A DNA stretch of 64,000 nt. Origin: Halioglobus japonicus (lineage in GTDB: Bacteria > Pseudomonadota > Gammaproteobacteria > Pseudomonadales > Halieaceae). Position numbers and translations under genes: made by a program. Of the stretch, positions 49,551-58,873 are shown one piece after another. Location: contig CACSIL010000053.1 of assembly GCA_902705825.1 (NCBI GenBank), positions 1-64,000 on the forward strand, in the 5' to 3' direction. The notes beneath the pieces were generated by a model. That model did not search any database, was not told the DNA's origin, and worked only from the letters and a program-made list of their open reading frames with translations. Each line of letters starts with the position of its first letter. Within the stretch, counting starts at the first letter, position 1.

Positions 49551-50861
49551 ATGAGCATACCCACACCAGCGCAAGCTTCCGATAACACCATCAGTCCTCG
49601 CGTTGCAGGGTACGGCCTGTTCATGCTCACGCTGGTGTATGCGTTTAATTTTGTCGATCGGCAAATCCTCGTCATTTTGCAGGAGCCGATAAAAGTGGAG
49701 ATGGGGCTGAGCGATGCACAGCTCGGCCTGCTCAGCGGCTTCTCTTTTGCGCTGGTGTATATCACTGCCGGTATCCCGATAGCGTACTGGGCCGATAGAA
49801 GTAACCGCCGCAATATTATCGCTGGCGCGCTTACGGTCTGGAGTGGCATGACGGCGCTCTCCGGGCTTGCGCAAAACTACAGCCAGTTATTGCTCGCGCG
49901 CATTGGTGTGGGTATCGGTGAGGCGGGTGGCAGTCCTCCCGCGCACTCCATGATCAGTGATTACTACCCGCCCGCGAAGCGCGGTACGGCGCTGGCCATC
50001 TACTCCACAGGTGTTCATGTGGGCGTGCTGTTGGGGTTTGTGCTGGGCGGCTTGCTCGCCCAGGCGTACGGCTGGCGTATTGCCTTTATGGGTGTAGGTA
50101 TCCCCGGTATTTTACTGGCGATCATTCTGGTGCTCACTGTTCGAGAGCCACCACGGGGGCGCTGGGAGTCGGCTGAGCAAGCGGCTTACAAGCCCGATCT
50201 AAAAGAGACGCTGGCAACGCTCTCTTCCTATCGCTCGTTCCGGTATCTCGCCATCGCGGGTGGTCTCACGGCATTTGTGGGTTATGGCACCGGCAATTTT
50301 GCGCCTTCTTTTATGGTGCGAAACCACGGGCTGGAGGTTGGCGAGGTCGGTATCATCCTGGCCATTTTTGGCGGCGGTGGCGGCATGCTCGGCACTTTTC
50401 TGGGTGGGTTTCTGGCGGACAAGCTGGGTGTGAAAGACAAGCGCTGGTATCTGTGGTTGCCCGCTATCGCCGGTGCGCTGGCGTTACCTCTGGGTTTCCC
50501 TTATTTACTGTCGAGTGACACGACGGTGGTGATCGGGTTTTTGTTTGTGGTCACGATTATGATCAACACGTATCTCGGGCCTTTGCTGGCCATCTCCCAT
50601 ACGCTGGTGCCGCCAGCGATGCGCTCGCTTACTTCGGCTGTATTGTTCTTTGTGTTGAATATTATCGGCCTCGGTCTGGGGCCTTTAACTACCGGGCTGT
50701 TGAGTGATTTTTATGTGCCGTATTTCGGCCAGGAAAGCCTGCGTTATGCGATGTTAACCACCGCTGTGATCGGCTCTCCGGCGGTGTTGTTGTTCTTTCT
50801 GGCGGCGCGACATTTGCCGGAAGATCTGGCAAAAAGTGTCGTGAACAACGCGCGGCACTAG
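49551..50861 (+). CDS. Spinster-like MFS transporter
   Basis: 436 residues with 12 membrane segments. The helix 1 signature FMLTLVYAFNFVDRQILVIL and motif A in the cytoplasmic loop (AYWADRSNRRNIIAGALT) place it in the spinster-like group of the MFS, whose members move lipids or hydrophobic compounds. The acidic-glycine motif VGIGEAGGSPPAHSMISDYY is also typical. The ATG at 49551 is used, with a weak AGACGG upstream; an ATG at 49506 adds 15 residues with no similarity. It is divergent from the crotonase gene, which may suggest shared control. Confidence 0.88.
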   Translation: MSIPTPAQASDNTISPRVAGYGLFMLTLVYAFNFVDRQILVILQEPIKVEMGLSDAQLGLLSGFSFALVYITAGIPIAYWADRSNRRNIIAGALTVWSGMTALSGLAQNYSQLLLARIGVGIGEAGGSPPAHSMISDYYPPAKRGTALAIYSTGVHVGVLLGFVLGGLLAQAYGWRIAFMGVGIPGILLAIILVLTVREPPRGRWESAEQAAYKPDLKETLATLSSYRSFRYLAIAGGLTAFVGYGTGNFAPSFMVRNHGLEVGEVGIILAIFGGGGGMLGTFLGGFLADKLGVKDKRWYLWLPAIAGALALPLGFPYLLSSDTTVVIGFLFVVTIMINTYLGPLLAISHTLVPPAMRSLTSAVLFFVLNIIGLGLGPLTTGLLSDFYVPYFGQESLRYAMLTTAVIGSPAVLLFFLAARHLPEDLAKSVVNNARH

Positions 50862-50901
50862 TTCGGCGCTGGCGCGCTCTCGTTACTGCTGCGCGGTTCT
50901 A

Positions 50902-51600
50902 TCAGTGCTTCTGTTCCGAGAGTTTCTTTGCCACCCAGTACCACACCGCCGCGTTAAGGTTCAGGCCGATATGGCTGCCCAATACTTCAACATTGTGTAC
51001 GTGCGGGTGGTTACCTGTTTGCAGGGACGTGCGCCAGTTCACCACACCGTCGGCCCGGGTGTAGATAGCGGTGGTTGGTACGGGCGGTGGGATCGCAAGG
51101 CTGTCGTCGGTGCGGCGCTCATCGGGCTGCGGGTTCAGGCGCTGGTACAAGCGATTGGCGTGCGAGGCATTTTCCCTGCCCTGGCCAAACGGGCTGCCTA
51201 GCGTAATCACCTGAGCGATTCGGTCCGGCTCGCCCCGTGCCATTTCTCGCGCATAGATGCCGCCCAGTGAGTGGCCAATCAGGGTGACTTTACCGTTGCC
51301 TGCCTCAATCAGTGGGTCCATTGCCTCGCGCAACTTGTCCTCATCGAAGCTCTGTGTTCCCAGGTTGCGGCCCTGTCCCCAACCGGATGCTGTGTATCCC
51401 AGGCGGCGCAGGAAACGGATGAGTGGGCCATTGCCGCGGTCGTCGCCCAGAAAGCCGGGAATCACCATCACGCTTTGCTGGCGCTTCGTGGGTTTCAGGC
51501 GGCACAACAGCGGCGCTGCCATCTGGAGTACGGCGACATCCGCCAGTGCTCTTGGCCCATCGCTCAGCGCCAACAGTAGATTGGGCGGTTGCATGCTCAT
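50902..51600 (-). CDS. Alpha/beta hydrolase coupled to the wax-ester synthase gene
   Basis: 232 residues. The fold is clear: VMVIPGFLGDDRGNGPLIRF (oxyanion region), nucleophile elbow in LIGHSLGGIYARE (GHSLGG), and a late catalytic HIGL segment. It looks like a lipase/PGAP1-type esterase. The ATG overlaps the stop of the WS/DGAT gene by 4 bp, so it is very likely to be produced with that enzyme and to hydrolyse, or control, storage lipids. That functional link is inferred from coupling. Confidence 0.85.
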   Translation of the reverse strand: MSMQPPNLLLALSDGPRALADVAVLQMAAPLLCRLKPTKRQQSVMVIPGFLGDDRGNGPLIRFLRRLGYTASGWGQGRNLGTQSFDEDKLREAMDPLIEAGNGKVTLIGHSLGGIYAREMARGEPDRIAQVITLGSPFGQGRENASHANRLYQRLNPQPDERRTDDSLAIPPPVPTTAIYTRADGVVNWRTSLQTGNHPHVHNVEVLGSHIGLNLNAAVWYWVAKKLSEQKH

Positions 51601-53090
51601 GCCGCGCTCCTGGCTTTGCGCGGTTTGCTTTTCTTGGCAGGCGCGCGCTTTTTCTTTTTGGCGGGTTGCTCGGCTGCTGATTTTGCGTTGGCCGCAGCCA
51701 GCAGTTCGTCAAAGCTCGCTTGCAGGCACTCTTTGTAGAATGCGGGGTCTGGCATCATCACGCGGCAACTGGTGGCGCTGATCACAAACTGGCCGCAGTA
51801 GCTGCTGATTACGTGGAACAAACCCAGCCCATCCTGCACTGGCCCGGTGCCGTAATTGGCCACCATTTTGGCGCCGGTGTTGTACAGCGGAATGGGGGGG
51901 CCGGGCACGTTGGTGATCACGCAGTTGAATTGTGGGCTCATGCGGTTCATCAACCCCCAGCGGCTGGCCAGCCGTGCGGCTTGCGCTGTCAGGGTGGCGG
52001 GAATGAACTGGGAGTAGTCTGTCATGGTCTTGGCGCCGATGGCGTTGGTCAACTCCTTGGCCTTGCTGCTGCTCTCGTGCACTGCCTGCAGGCGCTCCAG
52101 TGGGTCGGCCACATCGCTGCGTACCTGCACTGTCATGGTGGAGACGATGTTGCCGCCGGTTTTGTCCTTGTCTGAACGCACGTTTACCGGTGCCATCGCC
52201 GCCAGAGATTCTGCCGGCAATTCGTTGTGTGCTTCCAGATATTTGCGCAGCGCACCGCCGACAATTGTGATGGCAGCATCGTTTACCGTCGCGCCGGGAA
52301 TCGAGTTCTTGATGGCCTTTACGTCATCCAGCGGTACATTGATGGCATCAAATACACGGTGCGGGGAGACAGTTCCGTTAAAGCGGGTACGCGGAATATT
52401 TTTGATCCGGCTCAGCTGGCCTTTGGACAGGCCGGCCACAACTTTGGCCAGGCCCGGCACGGTATTTCTGGCGACACTCACAAAGTGGAAGGGTTTGCGG
52501 ATAGTGTTGAGCTGCGATCGGATGACCATTTCAATCCCGGACGGCTCGCTGTCGACACTCACCGTGGCCGCAGTGTGTGCGCGCTTGTAATCCGGCGACA
52601 GGTCGTGGGTTGCCGCCGTCAATTCCATGCCGGAGGTGCCGTCGATGGCCGCGTGGTGGGTCTTGGAGAACATCGCGAAGCTGCCTTTGGGTACGCCCTC
52701 GACATTGTCCAGCCCTTCAATAATGTACAGCTCCCACAGTGGGCGGGCGCGGTCCAGCATGCGCGCGTGCAGCCGTGAGATCACAATGCATAGCTGGCGC
52801 CAGTCACCGGGTTTGGGCAGCGCGATATGCCGGATATGGAACTCCGGGTCGTAGGCGCCGTCGGTTACCCAGTAGGGATGGTCCAGGTTCATCGGCACAT
52901 TCACCAACTTCTGCGTCATCACAGGCAGGCCCATCAAGCGGTTGTTGGTGTTCTCGATGATGTCTTTAAACCGCACCTTGCCGCCGGGCGCAGTGGATTG
53001 GTCATATATGGACAAGCCCGAAATATGCATCGGGGCGTTGGCGGTTTCCAGATACAGGAAGGAGGCATCAAGCCCGGTGAGTTGCTTCAT
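51597..53090 (-). CDS. Wax ester synthase/diacylglycerol acyltransferase (WS/DGAT)
   Basis: 497 residues. The catalytic motif HHAAIDG (145-151) is a canonical HHxxxDG, and further family blocks are PLWELYIIEGL before it, NDAAITIVGGALRKYLEAHN and a C-terminal NCVITNVPGPPIPLYNTGA. WS/DGATs esterify fatty acyl-CoA to long-chain alcohols or diacylglycerol, making wax esters or triacylglycerol for storage. The C-terminus carries an extra lysine/alanine-rich tail of about 30 residues (PAKKKKRAPAKKSKPRKARS). The downstream alpha/beta hydrolase overlaps by 4 bp. Confidence 0.92.
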   Translation of the reverse strand: MKQLTGLDASFLYLETANAPMHISGLSIYDQSTAPGGKVRFKDIIENTNNRLMGLPVMTQKLVNVPMNLDHPYWVTDGAYDPEFHIRHIALPKPGDWRQLCIVISRLHARMLDRARPLWELYIIEGLDNVEGVPKGSFAMFSKTHHAAIDGTSGMELTAATHDLSPDYKRAHTAATVSVDSEPSGIEMVIRSQLNTIRKPFHFVSVARNTVPGLAKVVAGLSKGQLSRIKNIPRTRFNGTVSPHRVFDAINVPLDDVKAIKNSIPGATVNDAAITIVGGALRKYLEAHNELPAESLAAMAPVNVRSDKDKTGGNIVSTMTVQVRSDVADPLERLQAVHESSSKAKELTNAIGAKTMTDYSQFIPATLTAQAARLASRWGLMNRMSPQFNCVITNVPGPPIPLYNTGAKMVANYGTGPVQDGLGLFHVISSYCGQFVISATSCRVMMPDPAFYKECLQASFDELLAAANAKSAAEQPAKKKKRAPAKKSKPRKARSAA

Positions 53091-53317
53091 TTTTATAGGT
53101 CCCTGAATAGAGTTTAGGTAAGCAAATAGTCAGTCAATGCAGGCTGACCCATGTCTCTTCCTCCGTCAAGTGTTTACCGCTGAGCTCTGCTGCGATAAGG
53201 CGGGCCATTGCCGGGGCGCCAAAGGGCTACATATCTAGGCTAAATGTGTGTGATTGCGATTTTCACCGCGAGACATGTTAGCCTTGAAACTGCGATTCAT
53301 TAGCGGAGCACCAGATC

Positions 53318-53677
53318 ATGAATTATACAGCTATAGCCCTGTTGGCGTTGTTCTCATTGGTGGCTTGTACCACCACTGACGAAATAATCATCGACCAGAA
53401 AGGCGTAAACATGACGACTTACCAGCAGGATCTGGCCGAGTGTAAAAGCTATGCAGAGTCCGTGAAAACCGGCGAGAAAACGGCCGTGGGCGCCGCATCA
53501 GGGGCGGTGGTAGGCGGCCTGATAGGCGCAATTACCGGCGGTGGCTCAGGCGCAGCCAAGGGCGCCGGCGTCGGTGCAGTAGGCGGTGGTGCCAAGGGTG
53601 CCAGCCAGGGCGTTGAGACCGAAGTTCAGGTGGTGAAAACCTGCTTGCGCGGCAGGGGCTACCGCGTACTGAACTAG
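53318..53677 (+). CDS. Glycine-zipper lipoprotein
   Basis: 119 residues. Signal and lipobox are AIALLALFSLVAC. The mature domain contains a glycine zipper, VGAASGAVVGGLIGAITGG, followed by another glycine-rich stretch, and ends CLRGRGYRVLN. Glycine-zipper lipoproteins associate with the envelope and are often stress-induced. GGAG precedes the ATG. It stands alone between the WS/DGAT operon and a hydrolase gene. Confidence 0.82.
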   Translation: MNYTAIALLALFSLVACTTTDEIIIDQKGVNMTTYQQDLAECKSYAESVKTGEKTAVGAASGAVVGGLIGAITGGGSGAAKGAGVGAVGGGAKGASQGVETEVQVVKTCLRGRGYRVLN

Positions 53678-53807
53678 CGCCGGGGCATTTTTAGGCGCAA
53701 ATTTGTTCCGCTGCCCGTTTTCTTCCCGGCAGGCAATTGTGTTATGTTTTGGCCCAGACAATGCCAATTGTTGTCTGCATAACAATACCAACCAGCCGGG
53801 GCCCGCT

Positions 53808-55088
53808 ATGACACTACCTTCACTACGTACGAAAAAAGTGCATTTGGATGGTCGAATCCACCCGGATTTTGCCCCGGTGGAAGCCACGCTGCGCAACTTG
53901 CTGCGCAATTATCGTGGCGGTGCGGCGGTGAGTGTCTACCACCGCGGGGAATGCGTGGTGGATTTATGGGGTGGTGCCAAGGACGATACTGGCGCGCTGT
54001 GGTGTCGCGATACCATGGCGCCGAGTTTTTCCACGACCAAGGGTGTGGCTGCCACGTTACTGCATATTTACGCTGATCGCGGGCTCATCGATTACGATGC
54101 CCGGGTCTCGGAGTACTGGCCGGAGTTTGGCCAGGCGGGCAAAGAAGATATCACGGTGCGGCATGTGCTGGCGCATCAATCCGGCTTGTACCACATTCGT
54201 CAGATGATTGATCACGTAGACCGAATGCTGGACTGGAAGTATATGATCCGCGCGATCGAGCAGGCCAAGCCCGCACACGCCCCCGGGGCCCGCACGGGCT
54301 ATCACGGTTTGACCTTCGGCTTTCTGGTGGGTGAGATTATCCAGCGCGTTACCGGCAAGAAATTTTCAGATCTGGTGCAAAAAGAGATAGCCCGGCCGCT
54401 GAAACTGGATGGTTTGTACATCGGCACACCGGAGCGGGAGATACCCCGAGCGGCGCAGCTGATCTTCCCCGACTCCACCCGGCGGCTGGCGCAGACTTCG
54501 CTGGGCAGCAAAATTGAAATTGGTGCCAGTCGCATCAGCGGCCTGCTGCAGCGGGTGGGCGTGGATTCCGATCTATCCAGCATCTTTGATGCGCTTGCGC
54601 CACACGGTGTGAGCGATTTTGATTTTGGCTCTCCGGAGTCACTGCGCGTTGCGATTCCGGCAGCCAATGGCCTGTTTACCGCGCGCTCGCTGGCGAAACT
54701 CTACGCTCTACTGGCGAATGATGGGGAGCTGGACGGGGTGCGCCTGCTGTCGCAGCAGAGTATGGCGCGTGCTACTACCTTGCAAAAGCCGACCGGCAAG
54801 CTCTCGGTAATCCCCTTCGATATGCGCTGGCGTCTCGGCTACCACGGTGTTGCCACTACACGCGGCTTTCCGCGCGCGGCCTTCGGCCACTTTGGCTTCG
54901 GCGGCTCCGGTGCCTGGGCCGACCCGAAGCGCGGTCTGTCTGTCGCTCTGATCGTTAACAGCGGCCTGGGTTCACCCTTTGGTGATCTGCGCACCGCGAG
55001 AATTGGCGGTGCCGCCCTGAGCTGTGCCAATGCGCGATTGAAGCCGGCTGGCCTGCTGAAAGAACCAATGGCTATCGGGGTATCCTGA
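53808..55088 (+). CDS. Class C beta-lactamase-related serine hydrolase
   Basis: 426 residues, with no evident signal peptide. The SxxK pair STTK (75-78) lies in TMAPSFSTTKGVAATLLHIY, a Y-x-G/N type element in RTGYHGLTFGFLVGEIIQRV, and a late FGHFGFGGSGAWADPKRGLS is in the position of the third (H/KxG) motif. Such cytoplasmic members are mostly esterases or lipid/peptide hydrolases, not antibiotic resistance enzymes. The ATG at 53808 is used; upstream in-frame codons lack similarity. Confidence 0.88.
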   Translation: MTLPSLRTKKVHLDGRIHPDFAPVEATLRNLLRNYRGGAAVSVYHRGECVVDLWGGAKDDTGALWCRDTMAPSFSTTKGVAATLLHIYADRGLIDYDARVSEYWPEFGQAGKEDITVRHVLAHQSGLYHIRQMIDHVDRMLDWKYMIRAIEQAKPAHAPGARTGYHGLTFGFLVGEIIQRVTGKKFSDLVQKEIARPLKLDGLYIGTPEREIPRAAQLIFPDSTRRLAQTSLGSKIEIGASRISGLLQRVGVDSDLSSIFDALAPHGVSDFDFGSPESLRVAIPAANGLFTARSLAKLYALLANDGELDGVRLLSQQSMARATTLQKPTGKLSVIPFDMRWRLGYHGVATTRGFPRAAFGHFGFGGSGAWADPKRGLSVALIVNSGLGSPFGDLRTARIGGAALSCANARLKPAGLLKEPMAIGVS

Positions 55089-55188
55089 CAGGCGGGTACT
55101 GAATTGCGCCGCAATTGTTACACAAAATCGCGGTTGTGACGGAGTTCGCCAGAATCGTATACTGGTCTCTTTACGAAGTAGTAAACCG

Positions 55189-55944
55189 ATGGCCAGTAAA
55201 TCCTATCTGAACACCGCCGTTCTGGATGCCATTGATCCTGCACAGTTTCAGGCACAGAAGCCTTTTCCGTGGACTAATCCGCAGGGCTTCATTGTTCCCG
55301 AGCGCTATCCCAAGTTATTGCAAAGTCAGCCGGATCTGGCGCGTTTCAAAGCGTTTTTTGGCAAGCAGCGCAAGCATGGCCAGTCGAGCCACGACCGTTA
55401 CATTCTGGATTATGAGCGCGGTATGGAGCTGGCACCGGCGTGGCGCGATTTTGTCGAGGAGTTGTGCAGCGACAGTTACCGCGCCTTTATCTGCCGGCTG
55501 TTGAACGTGTCTGATGTGCGGTTTCGCTTCCACTGGCATTACACACCCAACGGCGGAGAAGTCGGCCCGCACTGCGATTCAAAAGGCAAAATCGGCTCGC
55601 AGATTTTTTACCTGAACACCGAGGACGACTGGGATTGGAGCTGGGGCGGCGAGACCGTAATCCTCGATGACAACGGGCGTTTCTCCTCAGACACTGCCCC
55701 AGCCTTTGAAGATTTTGATGCCGAATACCCGGCGCAGACGAAAGACAATCGCAGTATTCTGTTTGGGCGCCGTGGTAACTCCTGGCACGGGGTGCGGCGT
55801 ATCAACTGCCCGGAGAACTACTACCGCAAGGTGTTTATTGTGGTGTTTGAAGAATACCGGCCACTGCGCATGCTGGTGAAAAAAACCCGGCGCTTGTTCA
55901 CGGGGTCGCCCCTGGTGACAGAGAAAGAGCGCCTGATGTACTGA
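55189..55944 (+). CDS. 2OG-Fe(II) oxygenase-like protein
   Basis: 251 residues. The jelly-roll metal site is visible: H128 and D130 in GEVGPHCDSKGK, WGGETVILDD in the middle, and the distal H200 in GNSWHGVRRI with R213 downstream for 2-oxoglutarate. These use Fe(II), O2 and 2-oxoglutarate to hydroxylate an unknown substrate. The start ATG at 55189 has no strong ribosome binding site. It ends 28 bp before the convergent GT4 gene. Confidence 0.72.
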   Translation: MASKSYLNTAVLDAIDPAQFQAQKPFPWTNPQGFIVPERYPKLLQSQPDLARFKAFFGKQRKHGQSSHDRYILDYERGMELAPAWRDFVEELCSDSYRAFICRLLNVSDVRFRFHWHYTPNGGEVGPHCDSKGKIGSQIFYLNTEDDWDWSWGGETVILDDNGRFSSDTAPAFEDFDAEYPAQTKDNRSILFGRRGNSWHGVRRINCPENYYRKVFIVVFEEYRPLRMLVKKTRRLFTGSPLVTEKERLMY

Positions 55945-55972
55945 ACCAGGCGCCGCCGGGTGATGTGTTGGC

Positions 55973-57247
55973 CTAGCGCCGCTGTGCAGAGGTGGCGATT
56001 TCCTGATAGAGCGCAGCGTAGCGGTCCAGGCTGTGTTTTTGATCCACGTTGTCCTCCACGTAACGCTGTCCGCGCTCGCCGTAGTAACTCCGAATCGTAT
56101 TGCTTTTCAACATACCGGTGAGCGCGGCGGCAATGGCCTCGGGTTCGCGATCCACCAGTTGATAGTGCTCGCCGGCCTGGCCGATTCCCGCAGAAATGCC
56201 GAGGAAGGGGGTGACCACGCACGGCAGCCCGGTTGCCATCGCTTCCAGCACGGAGTTCGGAGTGCCCTCGCGGCTTGAGGCGAGGATGGAGACATCGGCA
56301 GCGCGCAAATAATTCTCGACATCGTCGACAATCCCGGTGAAGTGCACCTGATCGGCAGCTCCGGAACCCGCCACGAGTTCTTCGATCCCGGTACCGAATT
56401 GCTGCAGTTTGGGGTCGTGGGTGTCGGCGCGTGGCCCGACGAACATCACATGGGTGTCCGGTAACTGCGGCAGGATTCGGCGCCAAGCCTGCAGGACCAG
56501 GTCCGAGCCCTTGCGCGGCATGACGGCTCCCACCGCAACAATGACTTTATGTCCGGCGGGAATGCCAAATTTTTCGCGCAGCGCCGCGCTGGCCTGAACT
56601 TCAGCGTCGGTCCGGGCGGGGTGGAAGCGCTGCAAGTTCACCCCATTGGGGATGTACTCGATGCGAGTGGTGACGCCGATACTGCGCAGAAACCCTTCAA
56701 TCGCTTCACTGTTGGTGACCAAAGCATCGAAGGCGTTGTACACCCGCTGATAACCGCGTTGGCGCAGTATCCGTTTGAGCGGTTTGCGCTGCCAGGTGGG
56801 GAACTGGGACACCGAATACATGGTGGCAACACCGCTTTCCTTCAATTTGCGCAGCCAGGGCAGTGCCTGCGGACGCATATTGGTCAGCAGCTGGGCGACA
56901 ACGGGGCCTTGTGTTGGACGCTGGCAAACTTCCAGCAGGGCATCGTAGTAGATCTGAGTCCGCGCGCGATTTTTGCTGTCGGGCAGGCGTATACGCTCCA
57001 GGGGAGCGCCATCCAGAGTGGTCCTGGGCAGCCAGGTTCCCGGCGCCGCGTCATACCAGCTCTTGTCGGAATCGGATTCACTGCGTTCGCGAATCTGTGG
57101 TGTACCCGTCATCACGTTTACATCCAGATTGCGATCAAGCAGGCCGGGAATGTAGCTGCGGTAGCGGTTCTGGGCACCACCATAGGTGGGGTAAAAGTGA
57201 GGCGACGTCAGCCAAAGCCTCGTTGGCTTGTGTGGTGTGGGCGAGAT
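55973..57247 (-). CDS. Family 4 glycosyltransferase, unusual start
   Basis: About 424 residues. The C-terminal GT-B half has VIVAVGAVMPRKGSDLVLQA and SREGTPNSVLEAMATGLPCV, the EX7E-type motif of GT4. The N-terminal half begins RLWLTSPHFYPTYGGAQNRY, the donor/acceptor start of such enzymes, which is encoded at about 57160-57220, upstream of the first usable GTG at 57115. No ATG, GTG or TTG exists in frame before it. An AUC at 57245-57247, eight bases after AGGGAG, is the best-placed start, so either a rare start codon is used or the start has mutated. Confidence 0.75.
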   Translation of the reverse strand: MSPTPHKPTRLWLTSPHFYPTYGGAQNRYRSYIPGLLDRNLDVNVMTGTPQIRERSESDSDKSWYDAAPGTWLPRTTLDGAPLERIRLPDSKNRARTQIYYDALLEVCQRPTQGPVVAQLLTNMRPQALPWLRKLKESGVATMYSVSQFPTWQRKPLKRILRQRGYQRVYNAFDALVTNSEAIEGFLRSIGVTTRIEYIPNGVNLQRFHPARTDAEVQASAALREKFGIPAGHKVIVAVGAVMPRKGSDLVLQAWRRILPQLPDTHVMFVGPRADTHDPKLQQFGTGIEELVAGSGAADQVHFTGIVDDVENYLRAADVSILASSREGTPNSVLEAMATGLPCVVTPFLGISAGIGQAGEHYQLVDREPEAIAAALTGMLKSNTIRSYYGERGQRYVEDNVDQKHSLDRYAALYQEIATSAQRR

Positions 57248-57469
57248 GTGACGTTCTCCCTGTAAACTAGCTCGGATGTGATTGAAAGTTCGGGCATTCT
57301 ATCTGAATGCTGAGTTGTGGAACACTCCAACTGTTCGCGCGCCTGCTGGCACAGGGTGTGCAGGTGGCGAGCTGGACAGTTGGTCCAGCTGACATATAAT
57401 GGCCACGCAAATCCATGCGTATCAGAGGGCATCCCGTGCGCAGAGGATCTTTACACGGAAATTCGTAAT

Positions 57470-58873
57470 ATGTCGCTTGAGACAGCACAAACCGGGCCGC
57501 ATTCGGTGGCCCCGCATCAGGGCAGTGCGCGACGCGTCGCATTCCTGTTGGACAATCTCAATGGGGGCGGAGCCGAGCGGGTAGTGCTGGCTATGGCCTC
57601 CGGTTTTGCAGCACTTGGCTATGATGTTGATCTGCTGGTCTGTGAGTTTCAGGGCGAGCTCTGTGGCAGTGTGCCGCCCGGGGTAAACCTGATCGTGCTG
57701 AAGCCGGTCGGGAAACTGGCGGGTCTTAGCACTGCTGTGCGACGAGCCGGTTGGCAGGGGTTGCATGGCATCTGTTTCTGGTTGGGCTCGGCGCGAAAAA
57801 TACCGCGCAGTTTCCGCTATATTCACGATATCGCCGACTATCTGCAGAGAGAAACTCCAGCGGTGATTTTTTCTGCGCTGGGCAAATCGAGTATCAGTAC
57901 CGTTCTTGCGATGTCCGGGCTCAATATTCCGACACGCGTTTTCGTGGGGGTGCAGATCGCACTGTCAATCCGCAGTGAACTGAGTCGAAAGAGCGGCAAG
58001 GGGCAGGCGTATAGTATGGTGCCGATGTTCCGGTACTGTTTTTCGCAGGCGCAGGGCGTTATAGCGGCCTCGCGCGGCGTCGCCGAGGATGCCGTTGAGC
58101 TTCTCGGTCTGGATCCTGAGCGGGTACACGTGGTTTACAATCCGGTGGCCGAACCAGAGCCAGCCGGTGACCCTGCCGGTGATTTTACCCACCCCTGGTT
58201 TCAACCGGATGCGCCGCCGGTCATTCTCGGTATGGGGCGCCTGGTGGAGCAAAAGAACTTTCCCCTGCTGATCAGGGCTTTCGCCGCGGTGCGCCAGCAG
58301 GCGGAAGTGCGTCTGGTTATTGTCGGTGGTGATATGTCATCGGCAGAACAGATGGCGCACCGACAGGAGCTGCAAGAACTGGCGGTGGAATTGGGTGTTG
58401 GAGATGACGTTGCGCTGCCGGGGTATCAGAGTGATCCCCACGCGTATTTGAGGGCGGCGCGGGTTTTCGTGTTGTCTTCAAGCTTTGAGGGTTTTGGCAA
58501 TGTGCTGGTAGAAGCCCTGCTGCAGGGTTGCCCGGTCGTGAGCACCGATTGCCCCAGCGGTCCGGCTGAGATTCTCGAAGACGGCCGCTACGGTACGCTG
58601 GTGCCGGTCGATGATGTCGCGCGCCTGGCAGATGGCATTCTGGCCAGTCTGGCGCAGGAGCCAGACACCCAAATGTTGCGTCAGCGAGGGCGTGAATTTT
58701 CGGTGGAGCGAGCGCTGGAAGGCTATCACCGGATACTGTTTGGTGACGGCCCCGCCTGTCTGCCTTCTGAGCCGGGCGAATCATCCTCGGTCAAGCCCAG
58801 CTCGTATGCTACCAAGCAGGCCAATGGCAACCACAGAATGATCCACAACTCTCTGGGCCGGGTAACGACCTGA
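57470..58873 (+). CDS. Family 4 glycosyltransferase
   Basis: 467 residues. The N-terminal half starts RRVAFLLDNLNGGGAERVVL, and the C-terminal half has ILGMGRLVEQKNFPLLIRAF, LPGYQSDPHAYL and SSSFEGFGNVLVEALLQGCP, with the E-x7-E pair of GT4 retaining enzymes. It probably adds a sugar to a surface glycan. The last ~50 codons (58726-58873) overlap the end of the convergent ligase-like gene in another frame and are not conserved; the enzyme core ends about 58.73 kb. The ATG at 57470 is chosen because family similarity begins soon after. Confidence 0.85.
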   Translation: MSLETAQTGPHSVAPHQGSARRVAFLLDNLNGGGAERVVLAMASGFAALGYDVDLLVCEFQGELCGSVPPGVNLIVLKPVGKLAGLSTAVRRAGWQGLHGICFWLGSARKIPRSFRYIHDIADYLQRETPAVIFSALGKSSISTVLAMSGLNIPTRVFVGVQIALSIRSELSRKSGKGQAYSMVPMFRYCFSQAQGVIAASRGVAEDAVELLGLDPERVHVVYNPVAEPEPAGDPAGDFTHPWFQPDAPPVILGMGRLVEQKNFPLLIRAFAAVRQQAEVRLVIVGGDMSSAEQMAHRQELQELAVELGVGDDVALPGYQSDPHAYLRAARVFVLSSSFEGFGNVLVEALLQGCPVVSTDCPSGPAEILEDGRYGTLVPVDDVARLADGILASLAQEPDTQMLRQRGREFSVERALEGYHRILFGDGPACLPSEPGESSSVKPSSYATKQANGNHRMIHNSLGRVTT

